A stretch of DNA of 64,000 bases from Seramator thermalis (GCF_004138125.1 NZ_RXHS01000011.1:38009-102008); one strand, 5' to 3'; shown: positions 45,166 through 55,049, numbered from the stretch's first letter. A program made the numbers and translations. The notes: generated from the sequence alone by a model not told the origin.

Positions 45166-47064
45166 TTATTCGAGATAGGTGTATCCGTATAGTCCCGACC
45201 TGTAGTTTGATAAAAATTCCTTTCCTTCTTCTACCGATATTTTCCCCTGTTTGACAGAACTCATCACCCAGGTTTCCACCGTACGTACGAGTTTCTTGGC
45301 ATTGTATTGAGCATATTCGAGCACATCGGCTACGGTTTCACCATCAATTATCTGATCGATTTTGTAACCGTTGTCGTCAGTTGAAACATGCACCACATTT
45401 GTATCGCCAAAGAGGTTGTGTAAATCGCCCAAAATTTCCTGATACGCGCCTACCAAAAATACACCGATATAATAAGGTTCATCCTTTTTGAGCGAATGCA
45501 CCGGAAGAAACGAAGAATGGAATCCATCTTGTGAAGCAAAATTCGAAATTTTCCCATCGGAATCGCACGTAATATCCTGCAGGGTGGCAATACGTTCCGG
45601 TTTCTCATCTAAGCGGTGGATGGGGATTATCGGGAATACTTGATCGATAGCCCAAGAATCGGGGAGGGACTGGAAGAGCGAAAAATTACAAAAATATTTA
45701 TCCGGCAAGAGGCTTGTCAATTCGCGTAATTCTTCGGGTGCATGTTTAGCTCGATTGGTCATGGAATGAATTTCGCGTGCGATGGAAAAATACAGTTCTT
45801 CCACTTGAGCTCTGGTTTTTAGGTCGAGAAGTCCTAAACTAAACAAATCCAAAGATTCTTCCCTGATTTGCTGCGCATCATGCCATGCCTCGAGCATACG
45901 TGCTTGTGTAAGATTGTCCCAAATAGAATAAAGTTCTTTTACCAGTTCATGATCGTCTTGCTGTACGGTTTTTTCTTCGTTCCACTCGGGCAGGGTAGCT
46001 GTCTCCAACACTTCGAAAACAAGTACCGAATGATGCGCAGTAAGCGCGCGTCCCGATTCGGTAATGATATTGGGATGAGGAATATTGTTTTTGTTGGCAG
46101 CATCCACAAACGAAAAAACGGAGTCATTGACATATTCTTGAATAGAATAGTTCGTACTGTTTTCGGTATAAGACGAACGCGTTCCGTCGTAATCTACCCC
46201 TAATCCGCCTCCCACATCCACGAATTCGATGTTGAATCCTATTTCGTGCATTTGCACATAGAACTGTGCTGCTTCGCGAAGTGCAGTTTTTATGCGACGA
46301 ATTTTAGTAATCTGACTCCCGATATGAAAATGTATCAATCGTACACAGTCTTCCATTCCCTGATTGCGTAATATATCGATGGCACGAAGAAGTTCGCTCG
46401 AATTTAATCCAAATTTGCTGCCGTCTCCACCCGATTCTTCCCATTTTCCACTTCCGGAACTTGCAAGTTTAATGCGTATGCCGATATTCGGCTTGACTTT
46501 TAATCGTTTTGCCAGTTCGATAGTAAGGTCGAGTTCGTTGAGTTTTTCAACTACGATAAACACTTGTTTCCCCATCTTCTGTGCAAGCAGAGCCAGCTCG
46601 ATGTAGCTTTCGTCTTTATAGCCATTGCAAATGATGAGCGAATCGGTGTCGGTATTAATGGCCAATACGGCGTGAAGCTCTGGCTTAGATCCGGCTTCCA
46701 GCCCAATATGGAAGCGCTTTCCGTACGTTACGATTTCTTCTACTACTTGCCGCATCTGATTTACTTTGATGGGATAGATCAGATAATTTTGCGCCTGATA
46801 ATCGTATTCTTTGGCAGCGGTTTTAAAGCTGTTGGAAATTTTTTCGATCCGGTTATCCAAAATTTCCGGAAAACGAAGAAGTACGGGCGATGAAACATCG
46901 CGCAGATAGAGTTCTCTCATCAAATCGTTCAAATCAACGCTGTGGTTGTCTTTTTTGCGCGGTGTAACCTGTACATGTCCTTTATCATTTATTGAAAAGT
47001 AGCCGTTACCCCAACCATTGATGTTGTATAATTCTTCCGAATCTTCGATACGCCATTTTCTCAT
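45166..47064 (-). CDS. speA: Biosynthetic arginine decarboxylase
   Basis: SpeA makes agmatine, the first step of polyamine synthesis. Its 632 residues match the family. The alanine-racemase-like barrel holds the PLP lysine in YPIKVNQMRQVVEEIVTYG, followed by GLEAGSKPELHAVLA, FHIGSQITKIRRIKTAL and the phosphate-binding FVDVGGGLGVDYDGT. The C-terminal domain includes the YYIGVFLVGAYQEILGDLHNLFGDTN segment with the conserved GAYQ. TAATTTTG (47122-47115) on the minus strand may be its -7 box. Agmatine-using genes are not adjacent. Confidence 0.96.
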   Translation of the reverse strand: MRKWRIEDSEELYNINGWGNGYFSINDKGHVQVTPRKKDNHSVDLNDLMRELYLRDVSSPVLLRFPEILDNRIEKISNSFKTAAKEYDYQAQNYLIYPIKVNQMRQVVEEIVTYGKRFHIGLEAGSKPELHAVLAINTDTDSLIICNGYKDESYIELALLAQKMGKQVFIVVEKLNELDLTIELAKRLKVKPNIGIRIKLASSGSGKWEESGGDGSKFGLNSSELLRAIDILRNQGMEDCVRLIHFHIGSQITKIRRIKTALREAAQFYVQMHEIGFNIEFVDVGGGLGVDYDGTRSSYTENSTNYSIQEYVNDSVFSFVDAANKNNIPHPNIITESGRALTAHHSVLVFEVLETATLPEWNEEKTVQQDDHELVKELYSIWDNLTQARMLEAWHDAQQIREESLDLFSLGLLDLKTRAQVEELYFSIAREIHSMTNRAKHAPEELRELTSLLPDKYFCNFSLFQSLPDSWAIDQVFPIIPIHRLDEKPERIATLQDITCDSDGKISNFASQDGFHSSFLPVHSLKKDEPYYIGVFLVGAYQEILGDLHNLFGDTNVVHVSTDDNGYKIDQIIDGETVADVLEYAQYNAKKLVRTVETWVMSSVKQGKISVEEGKEFLSNYRSGLYGYTYLE

Positions 47065-47275
47065 TACGGCAAGTTAGTTTTAATGTGATAGAAAGAGTAA
47101 TTCATTTGATGGTACAAAATTACATAATTATTTTGTTTTCTTGTTCGATTAAGTTCACATTTGCGTCATGGTCCTCTTCGCGTTCAACATGATTGATTTT
47201 TCCATGCGATCTCGCGCAACGTTTTGACCTAAATATCATCTTAAAAAAACATACCTTTATAATGACATATCCAAA

Positions 47276-47749
47276 ATGAGTAAGTTAAAGATAACAACAA
47301 TTGCCGCAGTTTTACTATGGGTGGCGTCGTGTGCGAAAGACGATAAGATTTTGCTAACCGATAGCAATTATCTTATTTTCGGACGTTATTACGGAATGTG
47401 TGTCGGCGACAATTGCATACTGACCTACAAGCTTACCGGCGAAAAGTTATACGAAGATACACGACACAATTATCTGGCACAAAATTTTAATTTCATCGAA
47501 CTTGGAGAAGACAAATTCGAGTTGGTGAAAGATTTGACGCAATATTTTCCCGCTGAACTGTTGAGCTCAAAGGATAGCATTTTCGGATGTCCCGATTGCG
47601 GCGATCAGGGAGGGTTGCTTATAAAGTATGTGGAAAACGGAAAGGAGAAAACATGGAGGATAGATCAGTCGAAAAGTGCTATTCCCATCTATTTGCATAA
47701 TTTTATCGACAAACTTAACGAAAAAATCACCCTCATCAACGATAAATAA
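47276..47749 (+). CDS. Small hypothetical lipoprotein
   Basis: This is an unrecognised 157-residue envelope lipoprotein with Cys19 after VLLWVASCAKD. The mature part carries two cysteine pairs, one spaced C-x4-C (GMCVGDNC) and one C-x2-C (GCPDCGDQGG), set in a beta-rich fold (YLIFGRYYG, CILTYKLTGEKLYED, GGLLIKYVENGKEKTWRID). The even number suggests disulfides or metal binding. It stands alone between divergent speA and nrdJ and has its own terminator, so its partners are unknown. Confidence 0.75.
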   Translation: MSKLKITTIAAVLLWVASCAKDDKILLTDSNYLIFGRYYGMCVGDNCILTYKLTGEKLYEDTRHNYLAQNFNFIELGEDKFELVKDLTQYFPAELLSSKDSIFGCPDCGDQGGLLIKYVENGKEKTWRIDQSKSAIPIYLHNFIDKLNEKITLINDK

Positions 47750-47766
47750 TTCTTCTCTCTTGTATC

Positions 47767-47797
47767 GCCTCTTTCAAAACGAGAGGCAATTTTTTTG
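47767..47797 (+). terminator. Terminator after the small lipoprotein gene
   Basis: GCCTCT (47767-47772) pairs with AGAGGC (47782-47787), followed by AAT and seven T residues. The stem is short but the T-run is good. Confidence 0.7.
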
Positions 47798-47805
47798 TAG
47801 CGCAT

Positions 47806-48079
47806 GTATGAATTAAAAGTCTAAAGATCAATTATAAAATACTATTTTGGAAAACAATTTTACACCGATATATTTATAAATACATATATATCTGGATATT
47901 GACTTTATAATTGGAAAACTTATCAACAATTTTGAAAATAGTTGTTGGAAAATTTGGTAAACTTAAATCGAATAATTAAAATTGCATGATCAAAAAAAAT
48001 TACGTTTTGTTTGTCGCGTAATTCTATAGATAAGTTCTAAATTCAATTTATCAATGCAAAATTATAAAACATTTCGGTG
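47806..48079 (+). other. AT-rich leader of nrdJ with two hairpins; no gene
   Basis: The 270 bases before nrdJ contain no credible gene. Two possible stems are CAACAA (47924-47929) with TTGTTG (47942-47947), extended by TTTT/AAAA, and AATTACG (47998-48004) with CGTAATT (48017-48023). TTATCAACA (47920-47928) differs by one base from a DnaA-box consensus. I looked for a cobalamin riboswitch, expected for a B12-dependent enzyme, and found no B12-box-like sequence. Confidence 0.5.
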
Positions 48080-50623
48080 ATGAATAAGAAAACCTATACG
48101 TTCGACGAGGCGTACAACAAATCGTTGGAATATTTTAAGGGGGATGAACTGGCGGCCAAAGTTTGGGTCAGCAAATACGCCCTGAAGGACAGTGACGGCA
48201 ATATTTACGAACAATCGCCCGAAGACATGCACTGGCGTTTGGCTCGAGAAATTGCGCGGATTGAAAAGAAATACAAAAATCCGCTGAGCGAAAAGGAACT
48301 TTTCGATTTGTTCGATCGGTTCAGATACATCATTCCGCAAGGAAGTCCCATGACCGGAATAGGAAACGATTATCAGATTGCATCACTCTCCAATTGTTTT
48401 GTGATTGGTTTGGATGGTAATGCTGACTCTTATGGGGCCATTATTCGAATCGACGAAGAGCAAGTGCAGCTGATGAAACGTCGCGGAGGTGTAGGGCACG
48501 ACTTGTCGCATATCAGGCCTAAAGGATCACCCGTGAAAAATTCGGCCCTGACTTCCACCGGATTAGTACCTTTCATGGAACGATATTCCAATTCCACACG
48601 TGAAGTGGCTCAGGACGGACGTCGCGGTGCGCTGATGCTCACCGTTTCGATCAAACATCCCGATTCGGAGGACTTTATCGATGCCAAATTGGAGCAGGGG
48701 AAAGTTACGGGAGCCAATATCTCGGTAAAAATTGACGATGAATTTATGCGAGCCGCTGCCGAAGGATTGGAATATGAACAAAAATATCCGATCGATTCGG
48801 ACAAACCAATGTACTCAAAAACGATCGATGCTAAAAGACTATGGGATAAGATTGTTCACAATGCGTGGCGTTCGGCCGAGCCCGGTGTTCTTTTTTGGGA
48901 TACTATCCTTCGCGAATCAGTACCCGACTGTTATGCCGATTTGGGATTTAAGACTGTTTCTACAAACCCCTGCGGCGAAATTCCGTTGTGTCCTTACGAC
49001 AGTTGTCGTCTGCTCGCCATCAATCTTTACTCTTATGTGGTGAATCCGTTCAAAAAAGATGCTTATTTCGATTTCGAACTGTTTTCCAAACATGTGCAAC
49101 TTGCGCAACGTATCATGGACGACATCATTGATCTGGAATCCGAAAAAATCGATTTGATTTTGCAAAAAATCGATGGCGATCCCGAATCGGAGGAAATCAA
49201 AGGAACTGAACGGCATCTGTGGGAAAAAATCCGAAAAAAAACGCTTCAGGGACGTCGAACCGGAGTGGGTATTACTGCCGAAGGCGATATGTTTGCCGCA
49301 CTTGGATTACGATACGGAACAGAAAGTGCAACAGACTTCTCGGAAAATGTGCATAAAACAATTGCCTTGAATGCCTATAAATCGTCGGTGATTATGGCTA
49401 AAGAACGTGGAGCGTTCGAAATTTACGATACGGAACGCGAAAAAAACAATCCGTTTGTTCTTCGTTTGAAGGAAGCCGATCCAAAACTCTATGACGATAT
49501 GGCAAAATATGGACGTCGCAACATTGCCTGTCTCACTGTAGCACCTACGGGCACAACCAGTCTGATGTCGCAAACTACTTCGGGAATAGAACCTGTTTTT
49601 CTGCCCGTTTATAAACGCCGCCGCAAAGTGAATCCGAGTGATGTGGATTCGCACATAGATTTTGTGGACGAAAATGGCGATTCGTGGGAAGAATATGTAG
49701 TTTTTCATCACAAATTCGTAACCTGGATGGAAGCAAACGGATATCCTACAACGAAAATTTATTCGACAGAAGAACTTGACGAATTGGTTGCCAAATCACC
49801 CTACTACAAGGCAACGTCTAACGATGTGGATTGGCTTCAAAAAGTTCGCATGCAGGGACGCATCCAAAAATGGGTCGATCACTCCATCAGCGTTACCATC
49901 AATCTTCCGAGTGATGTGAGCGAAGAGCTCGTGGGCGAATTGTATATGGAAGCCTGGAAAAGTGGTTGCAAAGGGTGCACGGTTTATCGCGACGGATCGC
50001 GTGCCGGCGTTTTGATTTCGAATGACGAAAAAGACGATAAAAAGAAGGATGACGATTGTTACGAACTACCGCAAATTGTCACTTCACGACCTACGGAGCT
50101 GGAAGCGGATGTCATCAAATTTCAGAACAATAAAGAAAAATGGATTGCCTTCATCGGACTGCTCAACGGACGACCTTACGAAATTTTTACCGGTATCAAT
50201 GACGAAGACGACGGCATCATGATTCCAAAAAATGTAACTTCAGGAAAAATCATCAAGGCCTACGATCGCGACGGTCGTAAACATTATGATTTTCAGTTTC
50301 AAAACCGTCGCGGGTACAAAGTAACTATCGAAGGACTGGACAGTAAATTTAATCCCGAGTACTGGAATTATGCCAAGCTGATTTCTGGCGTATTGCGTTA
50401 CGGAATGCCTATCGACCAGGTTATCAAATTGGTTTCGGGCCTCGATTTGGACAGCGAAACCATCAATACTTGGAAAAATGGGGTGGAACGTGCCCTGAAA
50501 AAATATTTGCCAAACGAAACCGAAGCTAAGGGTCAAAAATGTCCGGTTTGTGGCCACGAAACGCTCGTTTACCAGGAAGGATGTTTGAAATGTCGCAATT
50601 GTGGCGCATCCAAATGCGGATAA
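48080..50623 (+). CDS. nrdJ: Adenosylcobalamin-dependent (class II) ribonucleotide reductase
   Basis: This enzyme reduces ribonucleotides to deoxyribonucleotides with a radical from adenosylcobalamin, so it works with or without oxygen. It has 847 residues from the ATG at 48080; a GTG at 48077 adds one. An N-terminal region leads to the ten-stranded barrel with GSPMTGIGNDYQIASLSNCFVIG (first redox Cys), RRGGVGHDLSHIRPKGSPV, STNPCGEIPLCPYDSCRL (thiyl-radical Cys), and the substrate loop TGVGITAEGDMFAALGLRYG. The C-terminus has a zinc-ribbon-like KCPVCGH plus KCRNCGASKCG tail that carries electrons. Class II enzymes are common in anaerobic Bacteroidota. A terminator follows. Confidence 0.96.
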   Translation: MNKKTYTFDEAYNKSLEYFKGDELAAKVWVSKYALKDSDGNIYEQSPEDMHWRLAREIARIEKKYKNPLSEKELFDLFDRFRYIIPQGSPMTGIGNDYQIASLSNCFVIGLDGNADSYGAIIRIDEEQVQLMKRRGGVGHDLSHIRPKGSPVKNSALTSTGLVPFMERYSNSTREVAQDGRRGALMLTVSIKHPDSEDFIDAKLEQGKVTGANISVKIDDEFMRAAAEGLEYEQKYPIDSDKPMYSKTIDAKRLWDKIVHNAWRSAEPGVLFWDTILRESVPDCYADLGFKTVSTNPCGEIPLCPYDSCRLLAINLYSYVVNPFKKDAYFDFELFSKHVQLAQRIMDDIIDLESEKIDLILQKIDGDPESEEIKGTERHLWEKIRKKTLQGRRTGVGITAEGDMFAALGLRYGTESATDFSENVHKTIALNAYKSSVIMAKERGAFEIYDTEREKNNPFVLRLKEADPKLYDDMAKYGRRNIACLTVAPTGTTSLMSQTTSGIEPVFLPVYKRRRKVNPSDVDSHIDFVDENGDSWEEYVVFHHKFVTWMEANGYPTTKIYSTEELDELVAKSPYYKATSNDVDWLQKVRMQGRIQKWVDHSISVTINLPSDVSEELVGELYMEAWKSGCKGCTVYRDGSRAGVLISNDEKDDKKKDDDCYELPQIVTSRPTELEADVIKFQNNKEKWIAFIGLLNGRPYEIFTGINDEDDGIMIPKNVTSGKIIKAYDRDGRKHYDFQFQNRRGYKVTIEGLDSKFNPEYWNYAKLISGVLRYGMPIDQVIKLVSGLDLDSETINTWKNGVERALKKYLPNETEAKGQKCPVCGHETLVYQEGCLKCRNCGASKCG

Positions 50624-50651
50624 CACGGCATTAAAATTGAATACAATATGT

Positions 50652-50685
50652 AAAACTAACAGGTTTCGAAAAACCTGTTAGTTTT
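50652..50685. terminator. Bidirectional terminator between nrdJ and the PLP-lyase gene
   Basis: AAAACTAACAGGTTT (50652-50666) and AAACCTGTTAGTTTT (50671-50685) form a perfect 15-bp stem with a CGAA tetraloop. T and A tracts on the two sides allow use in both directions. Confidence 0.9.
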
Positions 50686-50688
50686 TTC

Positions 50689-52137
50689 TTACAAACTTTC
50701 GCCAAAATCTTCTTTAAATTTCGTCATTAGCCGCTGTGGCCAATCGCTGACAGGTTCAAGCCCACCCATGAAGAAACGCAAAACCGGCGGTTCATACACA
50801 AATCGGAGGCCACCAATCAGTTCACGATTATCGTAAAGCCAATTCACACGGTCTTCGACGTATTTAATTTGCGAGAGCGTGAATACGCGTCGCGGAATAG
50901 CCAAACGCAACAATTCCATATCGGCATAAGTTTCGTTGCCATATTCGTCGCGCTGGTTGGAAATCGAACCTCGCTCCATTCCACGAATACCCGAGATCAA
51001 AAACAAAGCAGCCGCAAGCGATCCTGCAGGATACTGCCTTTGTGGAATATGGGCACATATCTGCATGGCATCCAGATGCACACCAAGCACTCCTGCAGGT
51101 TTTATAACAGGAATATCTTTAGAATCGAGCGCATTAACCAGATATTTAATATAATTGGGACTTTGGCAAATAATTGTTTCGTCCAATGTCTCATATAGCC
51201 CAACAGCCATTGCTTCCATCTCCCGAACCGACATTCCTCCGTAAGTGAGGAACCCTTCGAAAAGTGGCACCAACGCCTCCAATTCATGATAAATTTCATC
51301 ACTGTCCGTACAAATTCCACCTCCACGCGACGAACTGAGTTTGCGTGCCGAAAAATATACCAAATCGGCTAATCCTGTCATCGTTTTCAGAATCTCGCCC
51401 AACGAAGCATCTTTAAATTCTTCCTCGCGCTGTTTGACTAAATAAGCATTTTCGCCAATCAGGCTGGCATCGAGCACGAGTCGAATTTTATATTTGTCGG
51501 CAATCGCCCTCACATCTCGTAAATTTTGAACCGAGAAAGGTTGTCCACCAATCAGGTTGGTAGAGGCTTCCATGCGGATAAACGGAATGTTTTTGGCTCC
51601 GTGTATCTGAATAATTTCCTCTAATTTCTCGAGATTCATATTTCCTTTGAAAGGGTGTGAAGAATCTACAACATAGGCTTCGTCGTAAAGCAATTCGGCG
51701 ATTTTTCCGCCATATTGGGTTATGTGCGCCATGGCGGTGGTAAAATGGTAATTCATCGGAATGATGCTCCCATTCTTCACATAAGCGTTCGAAATAATGT
51801 TTTCGGCTGCACGTCCCTGATGAACGGGCAGATAATATTGTTTGCCTAGAACGTCCTGAACAGCTTTCAGCAGACGGTAGAAACTTTGTGAACCGGCATA
51901 TGCATCATCGGCCTGCATCATGGCTGCAACCTGGTTGTCGCTCATGGCATTTGTACCACTATCGGTAAGCATGTCCAGAAAAACGTCGTTGGTATTTAGT
52001 CTGAAAGTGTTGTACCCTCCTTCCTGCAATGCTTCCAAACGTCTTTCGATAGGTACCAAATGTAATTTTTGTACAACTCTCACTTTGTGCAATTCGAGTG
52101 GGATGTTTTCACCCTTGTAAAATTTGATTTCCTGCAT
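50689..52137 (-). CDS. Tryptophanase/tyrosine phenol-lyase family beta-eliminating lyase, divergent
   Basis: This PLP enzyme of 482 residues probably splits an aromatic amino acid to pyruvate and ammonia. The start is the ATG at 52137; the longer frame to 52248 lacks homology. Conserved features are LTDSGTNAMSD, DDAYAGSQSFY with Tyr80, HQGRAAEN, PLP-binding Asp223, PLP Lys266 in FSARKLSSSRGGG, and LRLAIPRRVFT with the carboxylate Arg. At positions that separate the two activities it has Thr133, Arg389 and Phe455, as in tyrosine phenol-lyase (Thr124, Arg381, Phe448), not Asp, Ile and His as in tryptophanase. The DATR motif is changed to DASL, losing a cofactor-contact Arg. TATCTTTG (52253-52246) may be the -7 box. 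Automatic annotation would probably say tryptophanase; substrate is open. Confidence 0.85.
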   Translation of the reverse strand: MQEIKFYKGENIPLELHKVRVVQKLHLVPIERRLEALQEGGYNTFRLNTNDVFLDMLTDSGTNAMSDNQVAAMMQADDAYAGSQSFYRLLKAVQDVLGKQYYLPVHQGRAAENIISNAYVKNGSIIPMNYHFTTAMAHITQYGGKIAELLYDEAYVVDSSHPFKGNMNLEKLEEIIQIHGAKNIPFIRMEASTNLIGGQPFSVQNLRDVRAIADKYKIRLVLDASLIGENAYLVKQREEEFKDASLGEILKTMTGLADLVYFSARKLSSSRGGGICTDSDEIYHELEALVPLFEGFLTYGGMSVREMEAMAVGLYETLDETIICQSPNYIKYLVNALDSKDIPVIKPAGVLGVHLDAMQICAHIPQRQYPAGSLAAALFLISGIRGMERGSISNQRDEYGNETYADMELLRLAIPRRVFTLSQIKYVEDRVNWLYDNRELIGGLRFVYEPPVLRFFMGGLEPVSDWPQRLMTKFKEDFGESL

Positions 52138-52664
52138 GATAAAAATTTGGTTTTTTGAAGTAAATAATGTAGTTTGATGTTTTGTTTTAATGGAAAAATG
52201 GTAATCAAAATTATAAAATTGTAATAATATATGATATCGTGGTCGCAAAGATATGACAAATTAATAATTTATGAAATATTGCATAGCGGAATATTTATCT
52301 CGTTTGATAAATGTATTTTCTTCTTAAATAAAATTAATGTTTTATCAAGAAGCTATTCGTTTCATTCATTTTTATCTATCAGGCAGCTTCGAATGTTCAA
52401 TTTTTTTTTAAGTTTGTATCCGAATAATCTTTGTGCCCATTTTCGAATAGGTTATCCAATTCATCCGTTACTTAACAAGGGATTTGAAAATGGAATCGTT
52501 AATAGGATTGTTTATTTAGTCAAAAATCGATAAGACATCCAAATCAAAAGACCTCATAAAAAATCACCAAATTTTTTATGGCCTTGTTCGATTTCTCAAT
52601 CAATATTTGAGCGTCTTTATTAATTGAAGCTGTTTTTATGAATTATTTTTTAACAAGTTAAATT
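52138..52664. other. Intergenic region with a promoter-like box and an inverted repeat
   Basis: No convincing gene; a 100-codon plus-strand frame here has random composition. On the minus strand TATCTTTG (52253-52246) fits the lyase gene and would give a leader of about 100 bases. CATAAAAAAT (52555-52564) pairs with ATTTTTTATG (52571-52580) around CACCAA, perhaps a weak terminator or regulator site before the TonB receptor gene. Confidence 0.45.
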
Positions 52665-54923
52665 ATGAAACGATTTTCTATATTTTTTTTATTGCTATTT
52701 CCGATGATTTTATGTGCGGAAGGAGAAGAGAGGGATACTCTAAAAATTATTTACCTCGACGAAGTGAGAGTTTATTCTCACAAAGAAACTATGTCGCAGC
52801 AAATACCTATTTCATCCACAGTTCTGACTCCCAATACAATTCATGCTGCCCAAATGAACTCAATCCGAGATCTAAGTGTTTTTGTTCCAAATTTTTTTAT
52901 TCCGGATTATGGGTCGGCTATGTCGAGTGTTCCTTATATTCGCGGTGTAGGCTCTCGCAGTTCGGGTCAATCGATGGCTTTGTATGTGGACCATGTTCCT
53001 TATTTTGAAAAATCAACTTTTGATTTTGATTTTTACGATATTCGGCAAATCGAAATTTTGCGCGGGCCGCAGGGAACACTTTATGGTCGCAACGCACTGG
53101 GAGGCATCGTTAATATGTACACACTCTCGCCGTTTGAATATCAGGGAACCAGACTTTCTGCTACAGGAGGAAGTTATGGATTGGCAAAAATTCGTGCTGC
53201 TCATTATGATATGATTAACGAAAAAATAGGCTGGTCGGTGAGCGGATATTACAATCATACGAATGGATTCTTTACGAACCAATATAATCATCGAAGTGCA
53301 GACGATAAATCGTCGGCAGGAGGAAGAGTCAGGATAGAATGGTTGATTCGCCCAAATCTTCATGCACAATACATTTTTAATTACGATTACGTCGATCAAT
53401 CAGCTTTTCCTTACGGCCTGTACGACCCCTCAACGGGAAAGACCCTGCAACCCGATTATAATGACGAAAATCGTTATTCGCGTTCCATTGCAAATAATAG
53501 TCTGCTGCTTGATTACTTAACCGATAAAATTCAGCTGACTTCATCTTCTTCTTATCAATATTTTTCCGATGATATGAAAATGGATCAGGATTTTTCGCCA
53601 CAATCTTATTTTTCGCTTGCCCAACGTCAGAATCAACATGCTTTCAACGAAGAAATTGTGATAAGATCAAAAACGTCCGGCAATTATCAATGGAGTTTCG
53701 GATTAACTTCTTTCATTCAGAAGCTCTATACGGATGCACCTGTTGCTTTCAAGGAGGACGGACTGAAAAATATTCTTCAGCCGGTATTCGATCAAATAGC
53801 TCAGAATCCGAATGCTCCAACCATGATTATTACCAATGATGTCATGGATATTCCCGGCAGTTATAATACGAAAACCTGGGGTGGTGCCCTTTTTCATCAG
53901 TCAACATTCAACCATCTCTTTGTCGAAGGTCTTTCCATTACGGCAGGACTGCGCGCTGATTTCGAGAGAACCGATTTAGACTATTTTACCCATACACATT
54001 TGGATCTGGATATGGTGCGGGGACCGATGAGAATTCCCATTTCTATTGCCGATACCTTGAAAGGAAAAACTTCACTTGAATTTTCGGAGATCCTTCCAAA
54101 AATTGCGCTCAAATATGCGTGGAATGATCGACAATTTGTATATGCTACTGTTTCTAAAGGATATAAAGCAGGGGGATACAATATTCAAATGTTTTCCGAT
54201 TTGATGCAAACCCAATTGATGAATCAAACTCCATCCGCCCCTGAAGTCAATGTCTCAAACGTTATAGCTTATCAACCCGAGCACAGCGTGAATTATGAGA
54301 TTGGCTATCAGGCGTCTTTCTTGGACAATCGATTGAGAACCCAACTTTCTCTTTTTTATATGGATATTTCGGATATGCAGCTCACCAAATTTGTACCGAG
54401 TGGCAACGGCCGGATGATTACCAACGCCGGAGAGGTTACGAGTAAAGGTGCCGAACTTTCGTTGCAGGCCTATTTAGGAAAAGGGTTTGGGTTGGATATC
54501 AACTATGGATATGCGCATGCATCCTTTGCCGATTACACCGATTCTGTAAAAATTGGCAATGCCGTTCAAGAAGTTGATTATAAAGGTAAATTTGTACCTT
54601 ATGCTCCACAGAATACGGTGGGCGTAAACGGAAATTACATTCATTCTTTTCATCATGCGTTTATCGACCACATTAGGGCAGACGTTCAATATTTGGGAAC
54701 AGGAAAGATTTATTGGGACGAAGCCAATTCTCTCTTTCAGAATTTTTACCATACGTTGAATGCTAAAATCGGGATTGCCAGAAATAATGTGGGACTCGAG
54801 ATTTGGGGCAAAAACTTGCTGAACACATATTATCATACTTTTTACTTTGAATCGTTTGGTAATCAATTTTTTCAAAAGGGAAAGCCTTTTCAATGGGGTG
54901 TATCGTTGAACGTATCTTTATGA
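52665..54923 (+). CDS. TonB-dependent outer membrane receptor
   Basis: This is a 752-residue active transporter. A signal peptide ends near residue 19 (FPMILCAEGEE). The TonB-box region is near IIYLDEVRVYS, followed by the plug (IRDLSVFVPNFFIPDYGSAMSSVPYIRGVGSR, IRQIEILRGPQGTLYGRNALGGIVNM), then a 22-strand-type barrel ending in FQWGVSLNVSL. There is no STN or carboxypeptidase-like domain and no SusD beside it, so it is not a glycan SusC. The family mostly takes up siderophores, vitamins or small nutrients. The substrate cannot be told from sequence. Confidence 0.92.
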   Translation: MKRFSIFFLLLFPMILCAEGEERDTLKIIYLDEVRVYSHKETMSQQIPISSTVLTPNTIHAAQMNSIRDLSVFVPNFFIPDYGSAMSSVPYIRGVGSRSSGQSMALYVDHVPYFEKSTFDFDFYDIRQIEILRGPQGTLYGRNALGGIVNMYTLSPFEYQGTRLSATGGSYGLAKIRAAHYDMINEKIGWSVSGYYNHTNGFFTNQYNHRSADDKSSAGGRVRIEWLIRPNLHAQYIFNYDYVDQSAFPYGLYDPSTGKTLQPDYNDENRYSRSIANNSLLLDYLTDKIQLTSSSSYQYFSDDMKMDQDFSPQSYFSLAQRQNQHAFNEEIVIRSKTSGNYQWSFGLTSFIQKLYTDAPVAFKEDGLKNILQPVFDQIAQNPNAPTMIITNDVMDIPGSYNTKTWGGALFHQSTFNHLFVEGLSITAGLRADFERTDLDYFTHTHLDLDMVRGPMRIPISIADTLKGKTSLEFSEILPKIALKYAWNDRQFVYATVSKGYKAGGYNIQMFSDLMQTQLMNQTPSAPEVNVSNVIAYQPEHSVNYEIGYQASFLDNRLRTQLSLFYMDISDMQLTKFVPSGNGRMITNAGEVTSKGAELSLQAYLGKGFGLDINYGYAHASFADYTDSVKIGNAVQEVDYKGKFVPYAPQNTVGVNGNYIHSFHHAFIDHIRADVQYLGTGKIYWDEANSLFQNFYHTLNAKIGIARNNVGLEIWGKNLLNTYYHTFYFESFGNQFFQKGKPFQWGVSLNVSL

Positions 54924-54971
54924 AGGTCCCTAAGAATTTAGCAGGGAAATTATACAGATAGTTTATGAAGA

Positions 54972-55008
54972 AAAAGACAGGAGGTAAATTAAGCCATTCC
55001 TGTTTTTT
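54972..55008. terminator. Terminator between the TonB receptor and the metallophosphoesterase
   Basis: AAAAGACAGGA (54972-54982) pairs with TCCTGTTTTTT (54998-55008) with one G-T pair, followed by CC and T-rich sequence. It can serve both convergent genes. Confidence 0.7.
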
Positions 55009-55049
55009 CCTTTTGCACGGTTAAAATTTAGATGTATAAACTTTGAAAG

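Noticed and set aside
47920..47928. Replication origin signal (DnaA box)
   Set aside because: A single nine-base site with one mismatch in AT-rich DNA; no cluster, and no dnaA or dnaN nearby.
47806..48079. Cobalamin riboswitch upstream of nrdJ
   Set aside because: No B12-box-like segment was found and base composition is too AT-rich.
52231..52533. 100-codon plus-strand frame before the TonB receptor
   Set aside because: It overlaps the minus-strand promoter of the lyase gene and its peptide looks random.
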